This document shows, one piece after another, positions 1 through 6,710 of a stretch of DNA of 45,808 bases. Positions within the stretch are counted from its first letter, which is position 1. The number at the start of each line of letters is the position of its first letter. Under the pieces are notes generated by a model that had not been told where the DNA came from, did no database searches, and saw only the letters and a list, made by a program, of their open reading frames with translations. The stretch lies in contig JAEDNR010000007.1 in assembly GCA_016302405.1 (NCBI GenBank), forward strand, positions 1 through 45,808, read 5' to 3'. Source of the stretch: Oscillospiraceae bacterium. Lineage in GTDB: Bacteria; Bacillota; Clostridia; Oscillospirales; Oscillospiraceae. A program made the translations under genes and the position numbers.

Positions 1-46
1 ATTCAATTTACAAGGTACAGGCGCTTCCCTCGCGGTCAGCTTGCAT

Positions 47-75
47 ATAATACCACGCGCTTCTTTATTTGTCAA
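47..75 (-). promoter_or_regulatory. Promoter firing leftward out of the window
   Basis: On the minus strand TTGACA (70-75), a 17-bp spacer and TATTAT (47-52) form a near-consensus housekeeping promoter. It lies downstream of the hpf terminator, so it should start the next transcript, whose gene is outside the window. In many Firmicutes hpf is followed by secA or prfB, but nothing here shows which gene this is. Confidence 0.7.
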
Positions 76-154
76 GCATGTTTTTTTGTTTTTTTAAAAT
101 AATTTTAAAACCATCTGCAATTCTTTGCAGAACCCTGTCGTCTTATGTTTTTGC

Positions 155-184
155 TAAAAATGCCGGAGCCTTGCGACTCCGGCA
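155..184 (-). terminator. Intrinsic terminator of hpf
   Basis: Perfect 8-bp stem TGCCGGAG/CTCCGGCA (161-184), with a run of T residues on the minus strand at 155-160, directly after the hpf stop codon. Confidence 0.85.
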
Positions 185-202
185 CATTCAGCAAATGTAA
201 GG

Positions 203-742
203 TTATTCAGAGTCATCCAGCAGACCGTAGCCCCCATCATTCCGGCGGTAAACAACAGCAAAGGAACCGTCATTATCCTCATCGCGGAACGCGAAGAAAT
301 TGTGACCCAGCAGATTCATCTGCAGGACGGCTTCCTCACGGGTCATCGGTTTAAACTGGAAACGTTTGGTGCGAATGATTGTCAGATCGTCTTCAGAAGC
401 TTCGGGAGCAAAGGACGTTTCCTCCTGCACCGTACGGGTAAACGCATCCTGGCGTAGACGACGGGCAAGGCGAGTCTTATTCTTGCGGATCTGTCCTTCA
501 ATGGTTCCAACAGCAGCATCAATGGACGCAAACATATCGGAAGTGCTCTCACTTGCCCGGAACCAGGTGCCGGCTCCATGAACCGTCAGCTCAACGTGAT
601 TCCGGTTCTTTTCAACAGAAAAGACAATCAGTGCTTCCGCATCCTCCTCAAAGTAACGGCTCAGCTTCATTACCTTTTTCTCGGCATAAGCATGTACTTT
701 CTCCGGAAGTTTCACTTTCTTTTCACTGTACTGAAATTTCAT
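203..742 (-). CDS. hpf: Ribosome hibernation promoting factor, long form
   Basis: A 179-residue long-form HPF. The family dimerises 70S ribosomes into inactive 100S particles in stationary phase. The N-terminal S30AE domain covers about residues 1-100 (basic, beginning MKFQYSEKK). A linker leads to the C-terminal dimerisation domain at about 120-175, with the family signature RFQFKPMTREEA and a final YRRNDGGYGLL. The start is the ATG at 742: AGGAG lies about 10 bases upstream. The in-frame codons further upstream fall in the promoter and leader hairpin region. It is a single-gene transcript with its own promoter and terminator. Confidence 0.95.
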   Translation of the reverse strand: MKFQYSEKKVKLPEKVHAYAEKKVMKLSRYFEEDAEALIVFSVEKNRNHVELTVHGAGTWFRASESTSDMFASIDAAVGTIEGQIRKNKTRLARRLRQDAFTRTVQEETSFAPEASEDDLTIIRTKRFQFKPMTREEAVLQMNLLGHNFFAFRDEDNDGSFAVVYRRNDGGYGLLDDSE

Positions 743-763
743 ATGCGGCAGCTCCTTTCCTTT

Positions 764-779
764 CACCGGTTCTCCGGTG
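764..779 (-). other. 5'-end hairpin of the hpf mRNA
   Basis: CACCGG/CCGGTG, 6 bp with a 4-base loop. It sits at the predicted transcription start (about 780) and ahead of the Shine-Dalgarno. It could protect the 5' end; this is inference. Confidence 0.5.
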
Positions 780-786
780 TAGATAT

Positions 787-815
787 AGTATACCACATTA
801 TTACAATTCCGGCAA
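787..815 (-). promoter_or_regulatory. hpf promoter
   Basis: TTGCCG (810-815), 17-bp spacer, TATACT (787-792) on the minus strand. The start is predicted near 780. Confidence 0.7.
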
Positions 816-853
816 GTGTTTTTGGGGATATTGCTGTATTATTTACAGTTTCG

Positions 854-1396
854 TTACGAGTCCACCTCGTCCTCCCCATCCAAAAGCTCCGTCATGGTCA
901 AATTGTAAATTGTCTCGGCCTTTGTCTCAAACAGTTTTCCCAACCGGATCGCCTGTCTTTGATTCGGTGCCACCAGCTCCAATGTCATAAGGTTGCCCTG
1001 CTCATCATCCAGAGCCATAATTACAGAAAAATCACCATTCTCCCGGGGAATGACCTGTGTCTTTACAAAACTGCTGCGGCGAAGCTGCCTGTTAAACCGC
1101 GCAACTGCGTTTTCAGCGCGGCAGCGGACGGTATATGCAATCGAGTCTTCCGTTAAAGACCCATCTGCCTTGCCTTTGTCCGTAATTTCATAGCAATCAT
1201 TTTCAAGGGCTTTCAGGTGCCCGGAAGTGACCATCTGAGGGATAGCCGTGCACACATCAAAATAGCTCAGGCAGTCATCCTGATAACACAGCTCATAAAT
1301 CTGCTGCGTGTTTACAGGATAGGCAACTCTGGACATAACAAACAGAATCAGAACCTTAACATCCAGCATATCATGAATAAAGCCTAGTCTTTGCAT
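854..1396 (-). CDS. DUF4364 family protein (winged-helix-like)
   Basis: 180 residues matching the DUF4364 family of Clostridia in length and in the opening pattern (FIHDMLDVKVLILFVM). Residues 10-80 look like a winged-helix fold: helices, then LKALENDCYEITDKGK, a typical wing and recognition segment. The C-terminal half (about 95-175) is an alpha/beta domain of unknown role. The family is of unknown function. A DNA-binding regulator is a reasonable guess from the fold but not shown. AAGGGGTGA precedes the ATG at 1396. It is divergent from the dpa genes and has its own promoter. Confidence 0.8.
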   Translation of the reverse strand: MQRLGFIHDMLDVKVLILFVMSRVAYPVNTQQIYELCYQDDCLSYFDVCTAIPQMVTSGHLKALENDCYEITDKGKADGSLTEDSIAYTVRCRAENAVARFNRQLRRSSFVKTQVIPRENGDFSVIMALDDEQGNLMTLELVAPNQRQAIRLGKLFETKAETIYNLTMTELLDGEDEVDS

Positions 1397-1418
1397 TTTC
1401 AGTCACCCCTTTGTTTTT

Positions 1419-1446
1419 ATTATACATTTTCTATGGAAAAAATCAA
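1419..1446 (-). promoter_or_regulatory. Promoter of the DUF4364 gene
   Basis: TTGATT (1441-1446), 16-bp spacer, TATAAT (1419-1424) on the minus strand, 22 bases upstream of the start codon. Confidence 0.65.
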
Positions 1447-1530
1447 GGGAAATGGAAAGAAAACCCGAACCGGTTTCCTTTGGAACCTTCTTCCATAAGC
1501 AGGCATATTATTTTGATAGGAGGTAATAAA

Positions 1531-2289
1531 ATGCATGCTCCTCTTCTTTACCCCATTGGCACTACGCAAGCATGCTATTTTGCCGCGGAATTCCTCAAAA
1601 AAAGAGGGATCCATGTAACAGACCACCCTTCTCCGGATGTTACTGACCTATTGCTGGATGTACCAAGTTTCTGTCCCAACGGAACACTTCGCTCCGGAAA
1701 AGATATACATTCCTACCTGGAACGTCTTCCTGCCCAGATACGGATAATAGGAGGAAACTTAAATTCCTGGACCCCTGAGAATTATCAGAAGACAGATCTT
1801 TTACAGGACCCGGAATATCTTGCCCAAAACGCATCTATCACAGCTTCCTGTGCACTCATGATCGCTGCACAGAAACTGCCGGTAACCCTGCCTCTCACAT
1901 CTGTTTTGATTGTCGGATGGGGGCGAATCGGAAAATGTCTTGCCCATCAGCTGAAAGGATTGGGTGCGGACCCCATTGTAGCAGCACGAAAAGAATCCGA
2001 CCGCGCGGTACTGCGCATGCTTGGCTACCGGGCCGCATCCATGGATTCGCTCCGGAAGATAATTCCTTCCGTTCGGCTGATCTTTAACACAGCGCCGGAA
2101 CCCGTTCTCAATGAGGAAGACTTCACTAATGCGGCAGAATGTCTGAAAATTGATCTTGCCTCAAGACCCGGTATCATCTGCCGCGACGCAATCGAGGCAA
2201 GAGGTTTACCCGGAATCCATGCGCCCGAAAGTTCCGGGCAGCTGATCGGAAATAGGGTTTACAGATTACTTATGGAGGAATCGCAATGA
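1531..2289 (+). CDS. dpaA: Dipicolinate synthase subunit A, short form
   Basis: 252 residues. The DpaA family oxidises dihydrodipicolinate to dipicolinic acid in the mother cell, together with DpaB, supplying the spore core. A Rossmann motif GWGRIG lies at 129-134, followed by the family-like stretches IFNTAPEPVL and IDLASRPGI and a C-terminal PGIHAPESSGQLIGN. The ATG at 1531 is chosen because of GATAGGAGG 5-12 bases upstream. The frame remains open further upstream, but no ribosome site is seen there. At 252 residues it is shorter than the Bacillus protein (about 297), with a reduced N-terminal domain. A sigma-K-like CATATTATT lies at about 1503-1511, in line with mother-cell expression, but this is weak evidence. 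Confidence 0.88.
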   Translation: MHAPLLYPIGTTQACYFAAEFLKKRGIHVTDHPSPDVTDLLLDVPSFCPNGTLRSGKDIHSYLERLPAQIRIIGGNLNSWTPENYQKTDLLQDPEYLAQNASITASCALMIAAQKLPVTLPLTSVLIVGWGRIGKCLAHQLKGLGADPIVAARKESDRAVLRMLGYRAASMDSLRKIIPSVRLIFNTAPEPVLNEEDFTNAAECLKIDLASRPGIICRDAIEARGLPGIHAPESSGQLIGNRVYRLLMEESQ

Positions 2290-2852
2290 ATATCGGTTTT
2301 TGTATGTGCGGCTCTTTCTGCACTTTCGCAAAAGTATTCCCCGTTTTAGAGGAATTGGTCAAGGACCACACTGTATTCCCCATTCTGTCCCCAAGCAGCG
2401 CCTGTACAGACAGCCGCTTCGGCACAGCAGAAGAGCATCTTCGCCATGTAGAGGAAATCTGCGAAAAGCCGGTCTGGCGTAAAATTTCCGAAGTGGAACC
2501 CATCGGGCCAAAAAAGCTGCTGGACATATTGATCATTGCCCCCTGTACAGGAAACACACTGGCAAAGCTTTCCCACAGCATTGCGGATACAAGTGTTACA
2601 ATGGCCGTGAAAAGCCATTTACGAAACGCCCGTCCTGTTCTGATTGCGGTATCTACCAACGATGGGCTTGCCGGTGCGGCAGAAAACATCGGAAGGCTTC
2701 TTCCCAGAAAACACATTTATTTTGTTCCCTTTGGGCAGGACGATCCTATAAAAAAGCCCACATCTCTGGTCGCTGATTTTAGCCGTATTCCCGAGGCAAT
2801 GAACGCTGCCGTGCAGGGTATCCAGTTGCAGCCAATTCTGCTTCGCAGCTGA
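2286..2852 (+). CDS. dpaB: Dipicolinate synthase subunit B
   Basis: 188 residues of the flavoprotein-type DpaB/SpoVFB family, the second subunit of dipicolinate synthase. Visible signatures are GFCMCGSFCTF at the N-terminus, the IIAPCTGNTLAKL segment near residue 85, and STNDGLAGAAENI followed by YFVPFGQDDPIKKP near the C-terminus, as in the family. It overlaps dpaA by four bases (ATGA), so the subunits are translationally coupled and probably made in equal amounts. The pair is a strong marker of an endospore former. Confidence 0.93.
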   Translation: MNIGFCMCGSFCTFAKVFPVLEELVKDHTVFPILSPSSACTDSRFGTAEEHLRHVEEICEKPVWRKISEVEPIGPKKLLDILIIAPCTGNTLAKLSHSIADTSVTMAVKSHLRNARPVLIAVSTNDGLAGAAENIGRLLPRKHIYFVPFGQDDPIKKPTSLVADFSRIPEAMNAAVQGIQLQPILLRS

Positions 2853-2863
2853 TATCCATTAAC

Positions 2864-2899
2864 AATGAAAGGGGCATCCCACCGGATGTCCCTTTCATT
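2864..2899. terminator. Terminator shared by dpaAB and metK
   Basis: A 14-bp stem with one G-T pair (AATGAAAGGGGCAT against ATGTCCCTTTCATT) and an 8-base loop, between the convergent dpaB and metK ends. T-tracts are poor on both sides, so the efficiency is uncertain. Confidence 0.6.
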
Positions 2900-2911
2900 A
2901 TATAAGCATTT

Positions 2912-4036
2912 TTAATTCAGCTTCAGATCCGTCTGCTCCCACGGTCTGTCTGCAACTCCAAAATGGCCATGAAGCGCAGTGTCCATATAGATCGGTCTGC
3001 GCAGGCCAAACCGGTCGATAATTCCGCCCGGTGTCATATCCACGCATTCAAGAAGACGGTGCGCCATCTCATCATCCGCTACAACGCCCGTTCCAAAGCT
3101 ATCCACCATCAGAGAAACCGGCTGTGCTACACCGATTGCGTAAGCAAGCTGGACCTGAACCTGGGAAGCAAGTCCCGATGCCACAAGATTTTTCGCCATA
3201 TATCTTGCCAGATACGCTCCGCTTCTGTCCACTTTGGTAGGGTCCTTTCCGGAAAACGCTCCGCCGCCATGGGAAAACCAGCCGCCGTATGTATCAACAA
3301 TGATTTTTCTTCCCGTCAGTCCGGTATCGCCATCCGGCCCCCCTACCACAAACAAACCGGTGGGGTTAACGTGGACATGCTTTACGGCATTCAACGAGAA
3401 TCCATAGCGCTCCAGAACCGGAGCAATCACATATTCTCTCACATATTCACGAAGATCGCCGATTGCGAACTCCCGGCTATGCATAACAGAAACGACCACT
3501 GTGTCAATTCCTAGGACATTTCCCCGGGGATCGTATTCCACAGTAACCTGAGTTTTGCCGTCCGGACGAAGCAGCGGATTGATCTTGACCTGCTGGGTCA
3601 GACGGCTGCTGAGGGCACGAGCCAGCGCAATGGGCAGAGGCATATACTCTTTTGTCTGCGTGCATGCACCGCCAAACATCATTCCCTGATCCCCGGCTCC
3701 GCCGATTTCATCGCAGGTTCCCAGGGCAATATCCGGGGACTGGGTGTGGATCCGGCACTGGATCTGAGCGGTATCCGCATCAAATCCCTCACCGGTGTGC
3801 ACATAGCCAATGCTGCGGATGACACGTCTGGCAACCGCTGGATAATCCACCACAGCTTTGGTTGTGATTTCTCCGCAGATCATGCAGAAATTCGTTGTGA
3901 CCATTGTTTCGCACGCTACACGGGAAGACGAGTCCTGACGCAGGCATTCGTCCAGTATAGCATCAGAAATAGCATCCGCCACCTTATCCGGATGACCGGG
4001 GGTGACACATTCGGAAGTGAAAAGTCTGCTGTTCAT
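2912..4036 (-). CDS. metK: S-adenosylmethionine synthetase
   Basis: 374 residues. It makes S-adenosylmethionine from methionine and ATP in the cytoplasm. Family motifs are present: SECVTPGHPDKVADAISDAILD at the N-terminus with the active-site His15, CDEIGGAGDQGMMFG in the middle, and the phosphate-binding GGGAFSGKDPTKVDRS. The length is slightly under the usual 380-400. AAAGGA precedes the ATG. The gene is downstream of a SAM-I riboswitch with a terminator, so its product is predicted to repress its own expression. Confidence 0.97.
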   Translation of the reverse strand: MNSRLFTSECVTPGHPDKVADAISDAILDECLRQDSSSRVACETMVTTNFCMICGEITTKAVVDYPAVARRVIRSIGYVHTGEGFDADTAQIQCRIHTQSPDIALGTCDEIGGAGDQGMMFGGACTQTKEYMPLPIALARALSSRLTQQVKINPLLRPDGKTQVTVEYDPRGNVLGIDTVVVSVMHSREFAIGDLREYVREYVIAPVLERYGFSLNAVKHVHVNPTGLFVVGGPDGDTGLTGRKIIVDTYGGWFSHGGGAFSGKDPTKVDRSGAYLARYMAKNLVASGLASQVQVQLAYAIGVAQPVSLMVDSFGTGVVADDEMAHRLLECVDMTPGGIIDRFGLRRPIYMDTALHGHFGVADRPWEQTDLKLN

Positions 4037-4069
4037 TGATTTGATTTCCTTTCTCTTTTTTAAGTAAAG

Positions 4070-4099
4070 AAAAACCGCACACCGAAGATCCGATGTGCG
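4070..4099 (-). terminator. Expression-platform terminator of the SAM-I riboswitch
   Basis: On the minus strand a stem of 10 pairs, including two G-U, starting CGCACATCGG (4076-4099) and followed by TTTTTC. It lies between the aptamer and the metK ribosome binding site. Confidence 0.85.
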
Positions 4100-4112
4100 T
4101 CCAAATCAGATC

Positions 4113-4200
4113 CTCATCTTTCGTTGCCGCCGGATTTTGCACCTTGAATAAACAGGTTGCAGGGTTTCATCGGGCCGTTCCCTCCACCACTCTTGATAAG
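4113..4200 (-). promoter_or_regulatory. SAM-I (S-box) riboswitch aptamer
   Basis: Read on the minus strand, the element shows the S-box consensus in order: CTTATCAAGAG, GGTGGAGGGAACGGCCCGAT, GAAACCCTGCAACC, GGTGCAAAATCC, and a closing GAAAGATGAG that pairs with the 5' strand of P1. S-box aptamers bind S-adenosylmethionine and turn off transcription of methionine genes. The terminator follows and then metK, the textbook arrangement. Confidence 0.95.
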
Positions 4201-4223
4201 GCTGTATGCAGTTTTATAAACGT

Positions 4224-4251
4224 ATATTACACATTTTTTGCTATTTGTCAA
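4224..4251 (-). promoter_or_regulatory. metK leader promoter
   Basis: TTGACA (4246-4251), 16-bp spacer, TAATAT (4224-4229) on the minus strand. The transcript would begin about 17 bases before the aptamer. Confidence 0.75.
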
Positions 4252-4291
4252 GAGGGACTCCTGCTTTTTTTATTTGTTCACAATTCTTCTA

Positions 4292-4320
4292 TGGACTTTT
4301 CACGGATTAGCTGGTAAAAT
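4292..4320 (+). promoter_or_regulatory. Promoter of the rhomboid-like gene
   Basis: TGGACT (4292-4297), 17-bp spacer, TAAAAT (4315-4320). Confidence 0.55.
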
Positions 4321-4351
4321 AGCCGTAACTTTTACTTAGGAGTTGAGCGGT

Positions 4352-5230
4352 TTGAAAAACCTGAGAAGATCCTTCGAGCGATTCTGCTATAAAAACCGTA
4401 ACAAAGGCATTCCCAATCTGATGCTCTACATCTGCATTGGAACTGCCATTGTTTATCTCATGAGTATCTTCGCCAATAACTATATCCTGTATAATCTGCT
4501 GTGCTTTAACCGGCAGGCAATTCTTCACGGTCAGATCTGGCGTCTTTTTACCTATCCTCTGACGCTGCTTCAGGGCAACATTCTCTTTCAGTTTATCACC
4601 CTGGTCTGTTACTTTTCTTTGGGACAAGCCATGGAACGCCTGTGGGGCACACTTAAGTTCAATCTGTTTTATCTCACCGGCGTAGTGCTGATGGATATTT
4701 ATTCCATGATTTTTAACTGCACCGCCAACGTGTACTACCTGAATATGAGTCTGTTTCTCAGCTACGCCACCATGTATCCCCAGGCAAGCTTCCTTTTGTT
4801 TTTCATTATCCCCATCAAAGCATGGGTTTTTGCGCTGATCGATCTTGTCATTGTCTTCACAGGACTGTTCGCAATGCCCTTTACCGCTTACAACTTCTTC
4901 CCGGTAATCGCCCTTGCCAACTATTTCCTGTTCTTTGGCAAGGATGTTCTGAATGTGATTCCGGTGTCCTGGATGGCTAACCTGCGCCGCCTTTTCCGAA
5001 AGATAACTCCTGTCAAAAAATCAGACCGGCCCAAGGTTATCCCTTTCCCCAGTGCAGGCTCCTATGAGGCAACCACCGCTACACCCAAAGCTCCCTATAC
5101 CCACCGCTGCACCGTTTGCGGACGAACGGATGTAAGCAATCCGGAGTTGGAATTCCGGTATTGCTCCCGGTGTAAGGGCTATTACTGCTATTGTCAGGAC
5201 CACATTAATAACCATTCTCATATTCAGTGA
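4352..5230 (+). CDS. Rhomboid-like membrane protein with C-terminal zinc ribbon, predicted inactive
   Basis: 292 residues. About six membrane segments between residues 20 and 215 follow rhomboid spacing (ILHGQIWRLFTYPLTL, then FNLFYLTGVVLMDIYSM). Where active rhomboids have GxSG, this protein has NMSL, and the sixth segment (NFFPVIALANYFLFFG) has no histidine. So the Ser-His dyad is not present. The C-terminus (about 245-290) holds CxxC...CxxC plus further Cys and His residues, a probable zinc ribbon. The TTG at 4352 is taken as start because TAGGAG lies 9 bases upstream. The earlier in-frame TTG at 4343 abuts that site. Substrate or partner unknown. Predicted role: non-catalytic binding of membrane proteins (inference). 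Confidence 0.75.
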   Translation: MKNLRRSFERFCYKNRNKGIPNLMLYICIGTAIVYLMSIFANNYILYNLLCFNRQAILHGQIWRLFTYPLTLLQGNILFQFITLVCYFSLGQAMERLWGTLKFNLFYLTGVVLMDIYSMIFNCTANVYYLNMSLFLSYATMYPQASFLLFFIIPIKAWVFALIDLVIVFTGLFAMPFTAYNFFPVIALANYFLFFGKDVLNVIPVSWMANLRRLFRKITPVKKSDRPKVIPFPSAGSYEATTATPKAPYTHRCTVCGRTDVSNPELEFRYCSRCKGYYCYCQDHINNHSHIQ

Positions 5231-5239
5231 ATCCCTTTT

Positions 5240-5275
5240 CTGCCCTCCGGAGTCTCCCGGAGGGCAGTTCTTTTT
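5240..5275 (+). terminator. Terminator after the rhomboid-like gene
   Basis: Perfect 11-bp stem CTGCCCTCCGG/CCGGAGGGCAG (5240-5267) followed by TTCTTTTT. Confidence 0.92.
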
Positions 5276-5328
5276 GTCCACCCCGCGCATAGAATGTCCC
5301 ATACATCTGAACTGACGGGGTGGTACTT

Positions 5329-5940
5329 ATGGAAACAATTACAAATCAGGTCACACTTCGGGGCAGCCTTACAGCGCTTCCCGAATTTTCCCACGAAAAT
5401 CACGGTAAACGGTTCTTTCGCTTTTATTTGGCGGTTCAGCGGCTGTCCGGCGCGGTGGACACGCTGCCGGTTATTGCGGAAGAATCCATTCTCGGACAAA
5501 TCGATCCATTCGGCGGTGAAATGCTCCGGGTAACCGGACAGATCCGGTCCCATAATCTGCGGGAGGATGGAAAACGTCATCTGCTTATCTTTGTCTTTGC
5601 GTCATCCATCGCGGCAGAAGACGGGGATTGGCTGAATGATGTCATGATTGACGGAACATTGTGCCGCGAACCTACTTTTCGACGGACACCTCTGGGCAGA
5701 GAAATCTGTGATATTATGCTTGCGGTTCCAAGAGCATTTCACAGAGCGGATTATCTGCCCTGTATCCTGTGGGGGAAAACCGCACAGGAGGCAGCCCGGT
5801 GCCATACAAAAGACAGGATCCGCATTTACGGCAGGCTTCAAAGCCGAGGCTACACCAAGCTGACCGAGGCAGGCGCACAGGAGCGGACGGCATATGAAGT
5901 CTCTGCCCTCACCGCGGATATTCCGGAGGATCTTTATTGA
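5329..5940 (+). CDS. Tandem OB-fold single-strand DNA-binding-like protein
   Basis: 203 residues that read as two SSB/PriB-type OB folds in a row. The first is about 3-95 (NQVTLRGSLTALPEF, then HGKRFFRFYLAVQRLSG). The second is about 105-200 (DVMIDGTLCREPTFRRTPLG, then CDIMLAVPRAF, YLPCILWGKTAQEA and IRIYGRLQSR). The second half is the better match to the SSB family. There is no acidic C-terminal tail of the kind that recruits replication partners. The ATG at 5329 has a weak GGGGTGG in front. It lies between terminators and upstream of nth. A role in DNA replication or repair is inferred from the fold. It is not likely to be the main cellular SSB. Confidence 0.7.
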   Translation: METITNQVTLRGSLTALPEFSHENHGKRFFRFYLAVQRLSGAVDTLPVIAEESILGQIDPFGGEMLRVTGQIRSHNLREDGKRHLLIFVFASSIAAEDGDWLNDVMIDGTLCREPTFRRTPLGREICDIMLAVPRAFHRADYLPCILWGKTAQEAARCHTKDRIRIYGRLQSRGYTKLTEAGAQERTAYEVSALTADIPEDLY

Positions 5941-6014
5941 TTTTTCTTCCCTTTTTTCACAAAACGTGATATAGTATGGAAAACCTCCATTTCACATAAA
6001 GAAGGAAAAAAGCC

Positions 6015-6650
6015 ATGGAAGAAAAAGTAAGCGCGATTATTTCCATTTTGAAAGAGCGGTACGGTGATGCTCCCTGCGCGCTCCACTATCAAAAAGACTA
6101 TGAACTGATGATCGCCGTGCGCCTGTCCGCCCAGTGTACGGACGCGCGGGTGAATCTCGTAACGCCGGCACTTTTTGCGGCTTACCCTACGCTGGAAGCT
6201 ATGGCTGCAGCTGATATAGGCCAGGTAGAAAAGCTGGTTCATTCCTGTGGATTTTACAAACACAAAGCAAGAGACATTGTTCTTGCCTGTCAGATGCTGC
6301 TTTCCGATTACGACGGAAAGGTCCCCGGCACGATGGAGGAACTTCTGAAGCTTCCTGGCGTGGGACGAAAGACCGCTAACCTGCTGCTTGGAGACATTTA
6401 TCATGTTCCGGGAAGTGTGGTGTGCGACACCCACTGCATCCGGATCTGCGGCCGTTTGGGCCTCAGCCAGGGTAAGGAACCAGAAAAGGTGGAGCGGCAG
6501 CTTCGGGCAATTCTTCCGCCGGAGGAAAGCTCTGATTTCTGCCATCGGATCGTTTTATACGGGCGGGAAGTCTGTACCGCCCAACGTCCAAAATGCGGCG
6601 AATGTCCCCTGCGGCCCTACTGTATCTATTTTGGGGGAGATTCCAATTAA
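6015..6650 (+). CDS. nth: Endonuclease III, base-excision repair glycosylase/AP lyase
   Basis: 211 residues. It removes oxidised pyrimidines and nicks the abasic site. The helix-hairpin-helix LPGVGRKTA holds the catalytic Lys119, and Asp138 follows in VCDTHCIRI. The C-terminal iron-sulfur loop has the exact C-x6-C-x2-C-x5-C spacing (Cys187, 194, 197, 203). The length is normal. AGAAGGA precedes the ATG. The next gene begins just downstream, inside the sequence of this gene's terminator hairpin. Confidence 0.97.
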   Translation: MEEKVSAIISILKERYGDAPCALHYQKDYELMIAVRLSAQCTDARVNLVTPALFAAYPTLEAMAAADIGQVEKLVHSCGFYKHKARDIVLACQMLLSDYDGKVPGTMEELLKLPGVGRKTANLLLGDIYHVPGSVVCDTHCIRICGRLGLSQGKEPEKVERQLRAILPPEESSDFCHRIVLYGREVCTAQRPKCGECPLRPYCIYFGGDSN

Positions 6651-6669
6651 GCTTCCACAGCATACTCCC

Positions 6670-6710
6670 TCCCCCCTTGCCATAGAATGTGGACAAGGGG
6701 GGATTCTTTT
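6670..6710 (+). terminator. Terminator hairpin of nth that also contains the next gene's ribosome binding site
   Basis: Perfect 10-bp stem TCCCCCCTTG (6670-6679) with CAAGGGGGGA (6694-6703), followed by TTCTTTT. The 3' arm AAGGGGGGA is also the only Shine-Dalgarno for the TTG start at 6709. So the hairpin can either end the nth transcript or hide the start of the flippase gene. Confidence 0.65.
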
